DNA from: Streptomyces sp. TLI_105
GTDB taxonomy: Bacteria; Actinomycetota; Actinomycetes; Streptomycetales; Streptomycetaceae
Assembly (NCBI RefSeq): GCF_900105415.1
Contig: NZ_FNSM01000001.1
Span: 6,573,501-6,637,500 of the forward strand
Direction: 5' to 3'
Length of the DNA: 64,000 nt
Shown: positions 28,204 to 35,903 of the stretch, piece after piece
Layout of the letters: the number at the start of each line of letters is the position of its first letter
Position numbering within the stretch: position 1 is the stretch's first letter
Translations under genes and position numbers: made by a program
Notes under the pieces: generated by a model
What the model was told of the DNA's origin: nothing
Seen by the model: the letters and a program-made list of their open reading frames with translations, nothing else
Databases searched by the model: none

Positions 28204-28237
28204 CGAGTGCCCGTGGCGATCACGCCACGGGCACTCG
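28204..28237 (+). terminator. Terminator after helY
   Basis: Perfect 15-base arms (28204-28218 and 28223-28237) with loop ATCA. CTCGTTTCC follows. Confidence 0.85.
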
Positions 28238-28359
28238 CTCGTTTCCGGACGCCCGGACGGCGTTGTCCACAGGCGGCCGTCCACAGGGGTGGCGCGTGCA
28301 GGGCCCTTCCGCTTGCATGGACTCGCAAGCAGGGAAGGTCAGTTGGGGAGGGGACGCAC

Positions 28360-29802
28360 ATGACCACGCGAGCCGGTCATCCGCATGCCGGGGCACGGGA
28401 CGAGGGGCGGTCGACGGGGGAAGAGGGAGAGGCAGGGGGTGCGGCTTCGGCAGGGCCGGCAGAGGCTCCGGTTGTCGTCGAGGGGCCGCCGGGCGTGCCC
28501 TTCCTGGGGAACCTGCCCGCCTTCGGCAAGAACCCGCTCGCCTTCTTCGAGGAGCTCCGGGGCCGTGGCGACTTCGTCCGCTGGCGCTTCGGCGGCAAGC
28601 CCTCGCTCTTCGTCGCGCGCCCCGACGCGGTCGGCGAGCTCCTCACCGAGGTCGAGCGCACCTTCGACCAGCCCGACCTCGGCATCGCCTTCCGCACGCT
28701 CCTCGGCAACGGCGTCATCGTCTCCAAGGGCGCGGACTGGCGGCGCAAGCGGTCCCTGGTGCAGCCCTCCGTCCGCCCGAAGCAGGTCCGTTCCTACGCG
28801 GCGACGATGAGCGAGTGCGCCGTCGCCCTCGCCGACCGGTGGAGCGACGGGCAGCGGGTCGACGTCAAGAAGGAGATGGCCGCCCTCACCCAACTCGTCG
28901 CCGTCCGGACCATCTTCGGCGTCGACACGGCGGCCGACGCCGAAGCCATCGGCCGGGCCATGGACATCGCGCAGAAGGAGATCGGGGCCGAGTTCAGCGG
29001 CATCGGAGCGGTCCTGCCCGACTGGGTCCCCACCCCCGGACGCGCCCGGATCAAGCGCGCCACCGCCGTCATCGACGCGGAGGTCTCCCGCGTCGTGTCC
29101 CAGCACCGCGACGGCGAGAGCGAGCGCCCCGACCTGCTCAGCCGTCTGCTCGCCGCCCGGGACGAGACCGGTGCGTCCCTCTCCGACCAGGAGATCCGGG
29201 ACGAGACCGTCACCCTCTACATCGGCGGTCACGAGACCACGAGTTCCACCCTCGTCTGGGCGTGGTACCTGCTCTCCCGCGATCCCCGGGTCCGCGAGTC
29301 CCTCACGGAGGAACTCGACCGGGTCCTCGCCGACCACGAGCCCGGCTACGACGACTACGCCTCCCTGACGTACACCCAGGCGGTCATCAAGGAGACCCTC
29401 CGGCTGTACCCCACGATCTGGCTGATCACCGGCCTGGCCAAGGAGGGCGCCACCCTCGGCGGCATGCCCGTGCCCGTCGGCACCCGCGTCTGGTCCAGCC
29501 AGTGGGCGACCCACCGCGACCCCCGCTGGTACGGCGACGCCGAGGCCTTCCGTCCCGAGCGGTGGATCGATCGGGGCGGCGTACCCGCCGAGGAGATACC
29601 CGAGTACGCCTGGTTCCCCTTCGGCGGCGGCCCCCGCGTCTGCCTCGGCACTCGCTTCGCCCTCGTCGAAGCGGTCCTCGTCCTCGCGGTCCTGGCACGC
29701 CGCTACCACCTGGACGTCGCCGCGGACGAGATCCTCCCGGTCCCGAGCCTCACCCTCCAGCCGGACCGCGACGTGCTGGCCACGGTCCGCGCCCGGAACT
29801 GA
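28360..29802 (+). CDS. Cytochrome P450
   Basis: A 480-aa heme monooxygenase. Signs: Pro-rich hinge VEGPPGVPFLGNLPAFGKNP, I-helix oxygen-binding IGGHETTSS, K-helix ETLRLYP, and heme-binding FPFGGGPRVCLG with the thiolate Cys428. At 480 aa with this hinge and heme loop it resembles the microsomal-like (CYP102-type heme domain) P450s more than the usual 400-aa Streptomyces class. There is no membrane anchor. The N-terminal 40 residues are low-complexity. ATG 28360 follows GGGGAGGGG. No redox partner is adjacent; the nearest ferredoxin in the window is at 8.5 kb. Substrate unknown. Confidence 0.93.
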   Translation: MTTRAGHPHAGARDEGRSTGEEGEAGGAASAGPAEAPVVVEGPPGVPFLGNLPAFGKNPLAFFEELRGRGDFVRWRFGGKPSLFVARPDAVGELLTEVERTFDQPDLGIAFRTLLGNGVIVSKGADWRRKRSLVQPSVRPKQVRSYAATMSECAVALADRWSDGQRVDVKKEMAALTQLVAVRTIFGVDTAADAEAIGRAMDIAQKEIGAEFSGIGAVLPDWVPTPGRARIKRATAVIDAEVSRVVSQHRDGESERPDLLSRLLAARDETGASLSDQEIRDETVTLYIGGHETTSSTLVWAWYLLSRDPRVRESLTEELDRVLADHEPGYDDYASLTYTQAVIKETLRLYPTIWLITGLAKEGATLGGMPVPVGTRVWSSQWATHRDPRWYGDAEAFRPERWIDRGGVPAEEIPEYAWFPFGGGPRVCLGTRFALVEAVLVLAVLARRYHLDVAADEILPVPSLTLQPDRDVLATVRARN

Positions 29803-29904
29803 GCAGCCTGGCGGAACCGAGCCTGGCGGGGCCGGACCAGGGCAGTCCGCGGACCGGATGTGGACGGGCCGTGGGCCGTGGTGACGTGCGGCTATCGTCG
29901 CGGA

Positions 29905-30708
29905 ATGGCTCAGGATCACGAGAAGTTCGACACCGCGATGGCCACCTGGCAGGAATGGCAGGAAGCCCCCTGGGGCCGTCTCCGCTACGCGCTCGCCGAG
30001 GCGAACCTCATGCGTCACCTCGACGACGGACCCGGAGGCGGACCGCTGCGGATCCTCGACCTCGCGGGCGGCGACGGCGGTGACGCGATGCGGCTCGCGA
30101 CGCGGGGGCACCACGTCACCGTCGTCGACCTCGCGCCGGCCATGCTGGCCGCCGCGGGGGCGCGGGCCGCGGAGAGGGGGCTTTCGGAACGGGTGACCTG
30201 TGTCCGGGCCGATGTGCGCGCACTGCCGGCGGACATCGCCACGGGCGGCTTCGACGTGGTGCTGTGCCACAACCTCCTGCAGTACGTGGACGACGTGCCC
30301 GGCACCCTCGCCACGGCGCTCGGTCCGCTGAAGGAGGGAGGAGTGTTCTCCGTGATGGCGATCAACCGGCACTCGGCGCCGCTGAACGTCGCCGTCCGGG
30401 AACTGGATCCCGCCGCTGCCCTGGCCGCACTCGACAGCGACCGGCTCCGGAACGAGATGTTCGACTCCGAACTGGCCCTCCACACGGCAGAGGAGATCAT
30501 CCCGGTCCTCGGGGACCTCGGCTGCCGGGACGTGCGGCACTACGGCATCCGCAGCTTCTGCGACTACCTGACCGACGACGCGCGCAAGTACGACCCGGCG
30601 TACTACGCCGACCTCGAACGCCTGGAACTCGCCACGACCGCGCGAGCCCCCTACATGCACACGGCCCGCCTCTTCCAGCTCACGGCCCGGAAACGAGCCG
30701 TCTTCTGA
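29905..30708 (+). CDS. SAM-dependent methyltransferase, class I
   Basis: A 267-aa Rossmann-fold methyltransferase. SAM motif I is ILDLAGGDGGDAMRLA, followed by motif II VTVVDLAPAML, DVRALPAD, and DVVLCHNLLQYVDD. The C-terminal domain is the long helical type seen in CmoA/SmtA-like enzymes. I chose ATG 29905 because TATCGT is exactly 6 bases upstream, indicating a leaderless mRNA; an in-frame ATG at 29860 is not supported. Substrate unknown. Confidence 0.88.
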   Translation: MAQDHEKFDTAMATWQEWQEAPWGRLRYALAEANLMRHLDDGPGGGPLRILDLAGGDGGDAMRLATRGHHVTVVDLAPAMLAAAGARAAERGLSERVTCVRADVRALPADIATGGFDVVLCHNLLQYVDDVPGTLATALGPLKEGGVFSVMAINRHSAPLNVAVRELDPAAALAALDSDRLRNEMFDSELALHTAEEIIPVLGDLGCRDVRHYGIRSFCDYLTDDARKYDPAYYADLERLELATTARAPYMHTARLFQLTARKRAVF

Positions 30709-30730
30709 CCGCGTGCCGGTTCCCGGGGCC

Positions 30731-31482
30731 TCAGTGCCCGGAGGCGAGGGCTCTGGCCAGGTCCCGCAGGTCCTCGGTGCGCAGGACCCGGCCGCCGAAA
30801 CCGGGGAGCGGGACGTGGAGGAGGGCGGTCCAGCGGGCGGGGACGGCGGCGGGGCCGTACACCGCGCCGGCGAGGGCCTCCTCGAAGGAGCCGCCCCTCC
30901 GTTGGGGGAGGATGGGCACAACGGGCGGCGTCCTTTGCCGGGCCTAGGCTTCCGCGCCTTGGCCCGCCCCACGGGTGCGCCGCACAAGGTGGTGCGGGCC
31001 AAGGCCCAGGGGGCGGAGGCGCCGCTAGGGGCGCCGTCCCGTGTGCCCACCCGTCCCGCCCTGCGGGACGATTGCCCACACGGGCGTGCCACCTGGGCCT
31101 GCGGCGATCAGGCGGCGGCGGCCATCGTCTCGGTCCGCCCCCGTGCGGCCGCGACGTCCCAGGCGTCGCCGCCCGACAGGACCTGTTCGGTCTGGAGGCC
31201 GATGTCCTTGGGGTCGGCCGCGGCCCAGCGCCGGAAGCGCTCGAAGACGTCCGGCAGGTCGAGGCCGCCCCGTTCGAGGAGCGACTCCCCGAGGAGGACC
31301 GCCATCTGCGTGTCGTCCGTCGCCTCGCCCGGATCCCAGCCGCCGCCTCCGCACAACTCCCCGACGCCTTCCGGGAATCGCTCCCGGAAGGCGCCGGGCA
31401 GGCCGAACTCGAAGGGGGCGCCCAGCGCGTCGCCGACGGCGGAACCCAGTACGGCGCCGACGGCGCGGTCGATGTCCGGCAT
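30731..31482 (-). pseudogene. Broken ADP-ribosylglycohydrolase (DraG family) gene
   Basis: The first ~115 codons (31482 downward) encode a clear DraG-family N-terminus: GAVLGSAVGDALGAPFEF and the metal-site EATDDTQMAVLLGESLLERG. This frame stops at 31108. A separate minus-strand frame at about 30905-30731 encodes the family C-terminus, SFEEALAGAVYGPAAVPARW then HVPLPGFGGRVL. The middle, including the C-terminal metal motif (usually GxDxDT), is missing, and palindromic sequence lies between. Intact relatives are about 300-340 aa, so roughly 450 bp are lost. SFEEAL joined straight to AGAVYG also suggests a second small in-frame deletion. The start retains TACTCT 6 bases upstream, so a truncated protein could still be made, but it should be inactive. 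Confidence 0.78.
30956..31084. repeat. Palindromic element (two strong hairpins) inside the broken DraG gene
   Basis: Hairpin 1: GCCTTGGCCCGC (30956-30967) pairs with 30994-31005. Hairpin 2 is nested: CCCGTGTG (31038-31045) with CACACGGG (31077-31084), and inside it CGTCCCGC (31052-31059) with GCGGGACG (31063-31070). No coding signal is present. The position, between two separated parts of one gene, and the self-complementary nature suggest a small non-autonomous element (MITE- or REP-like), although terminal inverted repeats and target duplications are not clear. Confidence 0.5.
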
Positions 31483-31528
31483 CCGGCCAGAGTAGACCGC
31501 GTCGCCCTGGGCGGTGGGGCCCCGGCCG

Positions 31529-31978
31529 TCACGCCGGAGCGAGTACCGGCCGCCGCCTGCTCCTGGCCGTCCAGATCGCGCGGGCGATCAGGAACAGGGG
31601 GAGGCCGACGGGGGAGAGGAGGATGGTCAGGAGGAGCAGGGGGGCCATCAGGAGCGGGGGGATCGAGAGGCGGCGGGCCTCGCGGTACATCCACTGGCCC
31701 AGGAGGAGGTCCCAGGCGATGACCTGGGCCCAGAGGGCGCCGGCGCCGTTCGCGAGGGCGGTGAGGTCGCGGAAGGCGTCGAGGTCGGGGCTGCTGACCA
31801 CCGCCCACAGTTCGGGCAGGACGGGGGCGGCGAGCACCGCCCAGACGGCCAGGATCGGCAGGGCGGTCAACGGCGAGGCCGCGAGCCGTTCCGTGCCCCG
31901 CCAGCGGGGCGCGAAGATCATGAGCAGCCAGACCGGCGCCGCGAGGAAGAACGTCAGCTCGAACAGGAAGCCGGTCAT
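31529..31978 (-). CDS. DUF4281/ABA4-like membrane protein
   Basis: A 149-aa protein with four hydrophobic segments: LFELTFFLAAPVWLLMIFA, ALPILAVWAVLAAPVLPELW, the ALWAQVIAWDLLLGQWMYRE region, and PPLLMAPLLLLTILLSPVGL. The WAQVIAWDLLLGQWMY and SPVGLPLFL pieces fit DUF4281, the family of plant ABA4 (neoxanthin synthesis) and bacterial relatives of unknown role. The ATG overlaps the stop of the upstream gene (ATGA), so translation is coupled. Part of a MerR-facing two-gene cassette. Confidence 0.78.
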   Translation of the reverse strand: MTGFLFELTFFLAAPVWLLMIFAPRWRGTERLAASPLTALPILAVWAVLAAPVLPELWAVVSSPDLDAFRDLTALANGAGALWAQVIAWDLLLGQWMYREARRLSIPPLLMAPLLLLTILLSPVGLPLFLIARAIWTARSRRRPVLAPA

Positions 31979-32985
31979 GCCGTGACCTCCTCGGTGGGGG
32001 TGGGGGTGGGGGAGGTGACGGGGGTGGTGGTGCGGAGGGACAGGGTCGCGGCCGCCCCGCCGAGCAGCACGATGGCGCCCGCGCAGGCGAGCGTCGTGCC
32101 GTCCGGGGCGAACAGGGCCTGACCGCGCAGTGCCTGCCAGGTCAGCAGGACGAAGGTCGCCGCGTACGCCGCCGAGGCCGTGAGCGTGAGGCGCAGCCGG
32201 ACCCGCTCGTCGGCCAGGCGGGCGAGGCCGGGGAAGCGGGCGGAGCGCGCGGCGAGGGCGCTGAGGACGATCAGCAGCAGCGGGAGCAGCTGAAGGGCGT
32301 GCATGCCGAAGAAGTGGGCGATGCGCAGGTCGCCGCCCGTGGTCGCCCAGCCGGTGAGCGGCAGCGACGGGCCGCCGTCCGGGACGCCGACGCTGTGGGC
32401 GCCGACGATCGGCGAGTCGTCGACGGCCAGCTGCTCCGGTGTCGGACGGACCATCAGGAAGCCGACGGCCGTGCCCGCCAGGGCGATCAGGGAGGACAGC
32501 CGGACGGCCCAGGCCATCGCCCGGTCGAGGATCCGGGCGCGGAGCAGCAGTACCGCGATGACCAGGGCGCTCAGCCACAGCACGGCGACGGTGGCGCCCA
32601 TGAGCTGGAAGACGGCGCTGTCGAAGGGGGTCGCCTGGTTGAAGTGGCTCTGGGTGCCGCGGATCACCTGGAGGGTGATGAGCACCATCTCGACGGTGCT
32701 GGCGACGGTGATCACCGTCCCGGCCCACCAGCCGGTCCGTCGGCCGCGGGGGAGCAGCGAGAGCATCCAGGCCAGCGAGAGGCCGTAGGCGATGAACGAG
32801 ACCGAGAACTTGAACGGTTTGGTCCAGATGGGGACGCCGACCAGCATCCGGTCGTCGACGACGATGCCGACGGCGGAGACGAGGGCGAGGACGCCCATCG
32901 AGGCGACGAACCAGACCAGGGGGCGGTGCAGCCGGGGAGGCGGGGTGGCGTGGGCGCGTGGGTTCGGCGAAGACGACGAAGGCAT
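31975..32985 (-). CDS. Polytopic membrane protein of unknown function
   Basis: A 336-aa protein with about eight hydrophobic helices, for example PLVWFVASMGVLALVSAVGI, then AVFQLMGATVAVLWLSALVI and MHALQLLPLLLIVLSALAA. Polar landmarks are VPIWTKPFKFSVSFIAYGLS and AHFFGMHALQ, whose histidines near the membrane could bind a cofactor or metal. No family is recognised with confidence. GGGGGGAT precedes the ATG. It is transcribed away from a MerR regulator through a multi-copy operator, and overlaps the next gene by 4 bases. Confidence 0.8.
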   Translation of the reverse strand: MPSSSSPNPRAHATPPPRLHRPLVWFVASMGVLALVSAVGIVVDDRMLVGVPIWTKPFKFSVSFIAYGLSLAWMLSLLPRGRRTGWWAGTVITVASTVEMVLITLQVIRGTQSHFNQATPFDSAVFQLMGATVAVLWLSALVIAVLLLRARILDRAMAWAVRLSSLIALAGTAVGFLMVRPTPEQLAVDDSPIVGAHSVGVPDGGPSLPLTGWATTGGDLRIAHFFGMHALQLLPLLLIVLSALAARSARFPGLARLADERVRLRLTLTASAAYAATFVLLTWQALRGQALFAPDGTTLACAGAIVLLGGAAATLSLRTTTPVTSPTPTPTEEVTA

Positions 32986-33009
32986 ACGGATCCCCCCGTG
33001 GGAAGTATG

Positions 33010-33047
33010 GATAGTGGCACTCGCCGCTATCTGATAGTGCCACTATC
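33010..33047. promoter_or_regulatory. Multi-half-site operator for the MerR regulator (GATAGTG repeats)
   Basis: The sequence GATAGTG occurs at 33010-33016 and 33033-33039, and its complement CACTATC at 33041-33047. The last two form a perfect palindrome GATAGTG-C-CACTATC. The longer arms GATAGTGGCAC (33010-33020) and 33037-33047 also pair perfectly across 16 bases, and a CTATC half-site lies at 33027-33031. It sits between the divergent MerR and membrane-protein genes and must overlap at least one promoter. Confidence 0.75.
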
Positions 33048-33103
33048 TATGATGGAGATGCCGGTCGGCAAGGCCGGGGAGGGATCTGAAAGGTGAACGC
33101 GCT

Positions 33104-33754
33104 GTGCGCATCGGAGAGTTGAGTCGCAGGACCGGGGTGTCGGTGCCGACGATCAAGTTCTACGTACGGGAAGGGCTGCTGCCCGCCGGCGAGCTGACGA
33201 GCCCGAACCAGGCGTCCTACGGAGAGGCGCACGTGCGGCGGCTCCGCCTGATCCGGGCGCTCCTCGACGTGGGCGGCCTGTCGGTGGCGGCGATCCGTGG
33301 GGTGGTCATGGCCGTCGACGACCCGGCACAGTCGGTGCACGAGGTGCTGGGGGCGGCGACCGGTCCGATGGTGCCGCGCTACGACCGTGAGCCCGGCGGC
33401 GGCATCGAGGAGGCGCGGAAGGGGGTCGCCGGACTGATCGCGGCGCGGGGCTGGCAGGCCCACCCTTCCAGCCCGGCGGCGGAGGCACTCGCGGTGGCCC
33501 TCGTGGCGCTCGACGAGGTGGGGCACGGCCAGTTCGTCGAGGTCCTGGACGCGTACGCGGACGCGGCGGAGGGGGTGGCGCGGGCCGACCTGGACTACGT
33601 GGCGCACCACGTGGCGCGGGAGGAACTCGTCGAGAGCGCGGTCGTCGGCACCGTCCTCGGCGACGCGATCTTCTCCGCGCTGCGCCGCCTGGCCCACATG
33701 GACGCCTCGGACCGCATGTTCGGCCAGGCGGCAGAGGGCGGGGGCGCGGGGTGA
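33104..33754 (+). CDS. MerR-family transcriptional regulator
   Basis: A 216-aa regulator. The N-terminal winged helix is MRIGELSRRTGVSVPTIKFY with VREGLLPAGE, followed by the dimer coil beginning HVRRLRLIRALLDVGGLSVA. The C-terminal ~100 residues (from about 110) are helical with no cysteine cluster, so metals are unlikely; it probably senses an organic ligand. GTG start; GAAAGG lies about 10 bases upstream. The operator in the divergent spacer suggests control of itself and of the two membrane genes. Confidence 0.9.
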   Translation: MRIGELSRRTGVSVPTIKFYVREGLLPAGELTSPNQASYGEAHVRRLRLIRALLDVGGLSVAAIRGVVMAVDDPAQSVHEVLGAATGPMVPRYDREPGGGIEEARKGVAGLIAARGWQAHPSSPAAEALAVALVALDEVGHGQFVEVLDAYADAAEGVARADLDYVAHHVAREELVESAVVGTVLGDAIFSALRRLAHMDASDRMFGQAAEGGGAG

Positions 33755-33760
33755 CGGGAA

Positions 33761-33792
33761 GGGGCCCGGGGCTTCTCGTCGCCCCGGGCCCC
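33761..33792. terminator. Bidirectional terminator between MerR and siderophore-interacting genes
   Basis: Perfect 12-base arms, GGGGCCCGGGGC (33761-33772) and its complement (33781-33792), around an 8-base loop, between convergent genes. Confidence 0.8.
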
Positions 33793-33797
33793 TCGGC

Positions 33798-34634
33798 TCA
33801 GTTCTCCTGCTCGCGCTCCACCTGGTCGTTCCACTCGCGCTTGATCGCGCGCCACGCCTCGTCCGACTTGCCCAGGCGCCAGTAGCCCGAGATCGACAGG
33901 CGCTCCCGCGCCACGCCCCGGTCGAGCCGCAGGTGCCGGCGCAGCTCCTTCACGAAGCCCGCCTCGCCGTGGACGAAGGCGTGCACGTCGCCCGCCGGGA
34001 AGTCCAGGGCCGTGACCGCCTCGACCAGCGCCTCGCCCGTCGGGCGGTCGCCCCGGTGCAGCCACGTCACGTCGATGCCCGTCCCCGACGCCAGCTTCTG
34101 CTCCTCGGTCGCGTCCGCGACCTCGATCAGGACGTGCGCCCGCGCGCCCTCGGGCAGCCGCTCCAGGGCCGCCGCGATCGCCGGGAGCGCGCTCTCGTCG
34201 CCCACGAGCAGGTGCCAGTCCGCCGCCGGGTCCGGCGCGTAGCCGCCGCCGGGGCCGAGGAAGCGCACCGTCTCGCCCGCCTGGGCGCGCGCCGCCCAGG
34301 GGCCCGCGAGGCCCTCGTCGCCGTGGACCACGAAGTCGATGGTCAGCTCCCGGTGGACCGGGTCCCACGCCCGCACCGTGTACGTCCGCGTCGTCGGCCA
34401 CTGCTCCCGGGGGAACTCCGCCCGGATCCGCTCCATGTCGAACGGCTCCGGGTAGGCGACCCCCTCCGGGGCGAACAGCAGCTTCACGTAGTGGTCGGTG
34501 TAGGTGTCCGCCGAGAAGCCGTCGAGCCCGGGCCCGCCCAGCACGACCCGCACCATGTGCGGGGTGATCCGCTCGGTGTGCACCACACGGGCTTCGGTGG
34601 CCTTCGGTACCTTGCGGGCCGGCTGCTCTGCCAC
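33798..34634 (-). CDS. Siderophore-interacting protein (FAD-dependent ferric reductase, ViuB/SIP family)
   Basis: A 278-aa flavoenzyme that releases iron from imported siderophores in the cytosol. The FAD-binding domain contains HMVRVVLGG and the TRTYTVRAWD motif (RxYTxR). The NAD(P)H domain has DWHLLVGDESALPAI. The C-terminal GYWRLGKSDE is the SIP signature. I chose GTG 34634, with AGGAG 8 bases before it; the frame is open to an ATG at 34691, but that would place the iron-box operator inside the coding region. Repression by an IdeR/DmdR1 protein with Fe2+ is expected. Confidence 0.93.
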   Translation of the reverse strand: MAEQPARKVPKATEARVVHTERITPHMVRVVLGGPGLDGFSADTYTDHYVKLLFAPEGVAYPEPFDMERIRAEFPREQWPTTRTYTVRAWDPVHRELTIDFVVHGDEGLAGPWAARAQAGETVRFLGPGGGYAPDPAADWHLLVGDESALPAIAAALERLPEGARAHVLIEVADATEEQKLASGTGIDVTWLHRGDRPTGEALVEAVTALDFPAGDVHAFVHGEAGFVKELRRHLRLDRGVARERLSISGYWRLGKSDEAWRAIKREWNDQVEREQEN

Positions 34635-34658
34635 GACGGGCTCTCCTGACTCTGCGTA

Positions 34659-34674
34659 CTTAGGTATGCCTAAG
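34659..34674. promoter_or_regulatory. Iron box (DmdR1/IdeR-type operator)
   Basis: The perfect palindrome CTTAGG-TATG-CCTAAG lies 25 bases before the siderophore-interacting gene. It matches the core TTAGG...CCTAA of the Streptomyces iron box. It should give strong repression when iron is sufficient. Confidence 0.85.
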
Positions 34675-34725
34675 CTAGCATCCTCCGGCAAGAGAGTCTC
34701 GATGTGGGTCGAGCGACCCCTCCCG

Positions 34726-35646
34726 TCAGCGCTCCAGGACCGGCAGCAGGCGGCCCACCGCGCCGCCCAGCCCCCAGCGCTTCACCAGAGCCTCAAGGGC
34801 CTCCGGGTCGCGGGGAGCGGTCGGCAGGGCCGGGTCGAACTCCGGGAGCGGCACGTCGGCGGCGACCCGCACCACCGTCGGGGCCACGTCCAGGTACGCG
34901 GCCGCCTCCACGATCCCGCGCCGCTTCGCCGGCGTCAGCCTCGACGCCGGGTCCTCCGCCGCCCCCCGGACGCCCGCCAGGTCCCCGTACTCCGTGATCA
35001 GCTGCGCCGCCGTCTTCTCGCCGATGCCCTTCACGCCGGGCAGTCCGTCGCTCGTGTCCCCGCGCAGCGCCGCGAAGTCCGCGTACTGATCGGGGCGCAC
35101 CCCGTACTTCGTGCGGATCAGCTCCGCGTCCACCAGGTCGCAGTCGCCGACGCCCTTGCGCGGGTACAGCACGCGGACGCCCCGGGCGTCGTCCACCAGC
35201 TGGAACAGGTCACGGTCGCCGGTGACGATGTCCACGGGCCCGCCGGCGCGGCCCGCCAGCGTCCCGATCACGTCGTCCGCCTCGTACCCCGCCGCCCCGA
35301 CCCGCGCGATGCCGAGCGCGGCCAGGACCTCCTCGATCACCGGCACCTGCGGGGACAGCGTGTCCGGGACCTCCTCCACGTCCGGGCCCGTCTCCGTCTC
35401 CACGGCCACCCGGTGCGCCTTGTACGACGGGATCAGGTCCACCCGCCACTGCGGCCGCCAGTCCGCGTCCCAGCAGGCGACCAGATCGTCGGGGTGGTGG
35501 TCCTGGACGAGCCGGGTGATGAAGTCGAGCAGCCCGCGCACGGCGTTCACCGGGGTGCCGTCCGGTGCCCGGACGGAGTCCGGCACGCCGAAGTACGCGC
35601 GGAAGTAGAGGCTGGCGGTGTCGAGGAGCATCAGGCGTCGCGTCAC
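34726..35646 (-). CDS. Stand-alone 5'-3' exonuclease (PolA N-terminal domain type)
   Basis: A 306-aa nuclease of the FEN/PIN-like family. N-terminal RRLMLLDTASLYFRAYFG, acidic metal residues in CWDADWRPQWR, GYEADDVIGTLA and DIVTGDRDLFQLV, and helix-hairpin-helix LPGVKGIGEKTAAQLI. The DNA polymerase and proofreading domains of Pol I are absent, so this is an independent flap/exonuclease, as is common in actinobacteria beside a full-length polA. GTG 35646 has only a G-run upstream; an ATG five codons later is an alternative. Confidence 0.92.
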   Translation of the reverse strand: MTRRLMLLDTASLYFRAYFGVPDSVRAPDGTPVNAVRGLLDFITRLVQDHHPDDLVACWDADWRPQWRVDLIPSYKAHRVAVETETGPDVEEVPDTLSPQVPVIEEVLAALGIARVGAAGYEADDVIGTLAGRAGGPVDIVTGDRDLFQLVDDARGVRVLYPRKGVGDCDLVDAELIRTKYGVRPDQYADFAALRGDTSDGLPGVKGIGEKTAAQLITEYGDLAGVRGAAEDPASRLTPAKRRGIVEAAAYLDVAPTVVRVAADVPLPEFDPALPTAPRDPEALEALVKRWGLGGAVGRLLPVLER

Positions 35647-35903
35647 CCCCCGATCATGCCGCACCCCACCGACAGGCCCTCCGTTCCGCGCGCGGGGCCT
35701 TTCGGGGCCCCTCGCGTGACCCCCGTCACCTTTGCGTTTGCACCCTGTGAAGCAGGGCATGCGCGAGCCCGGAGCGGAACCCGGTACGGGATTCAACGAA
35801 AGGATCCCCGTACGCGACGGGCCCGCGGGCCGATCCCGCCCGCTCCACGGCCGGCCGCGCGGGGGTGGTGGGGCCGTTCTTCATCGCTACCCGTGAGGTG
35901 TAT

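Noticed and set aside
28207..28359. N-terminal extension of the P450 gene to an upstream start
   Set aside because: The extension crosses the helY terminator and lacks a ribosome site; ATG 28360 has GGGGAGGGG before it.
25317..28367. A 1016-codon open frame on the minus strand opposite helY
   Set aside because: It is the antisense shadow of a high-GC gene: Val/Gly/Leu/Ala-rich, no domain, and the plus strand encodes a complete helicase.
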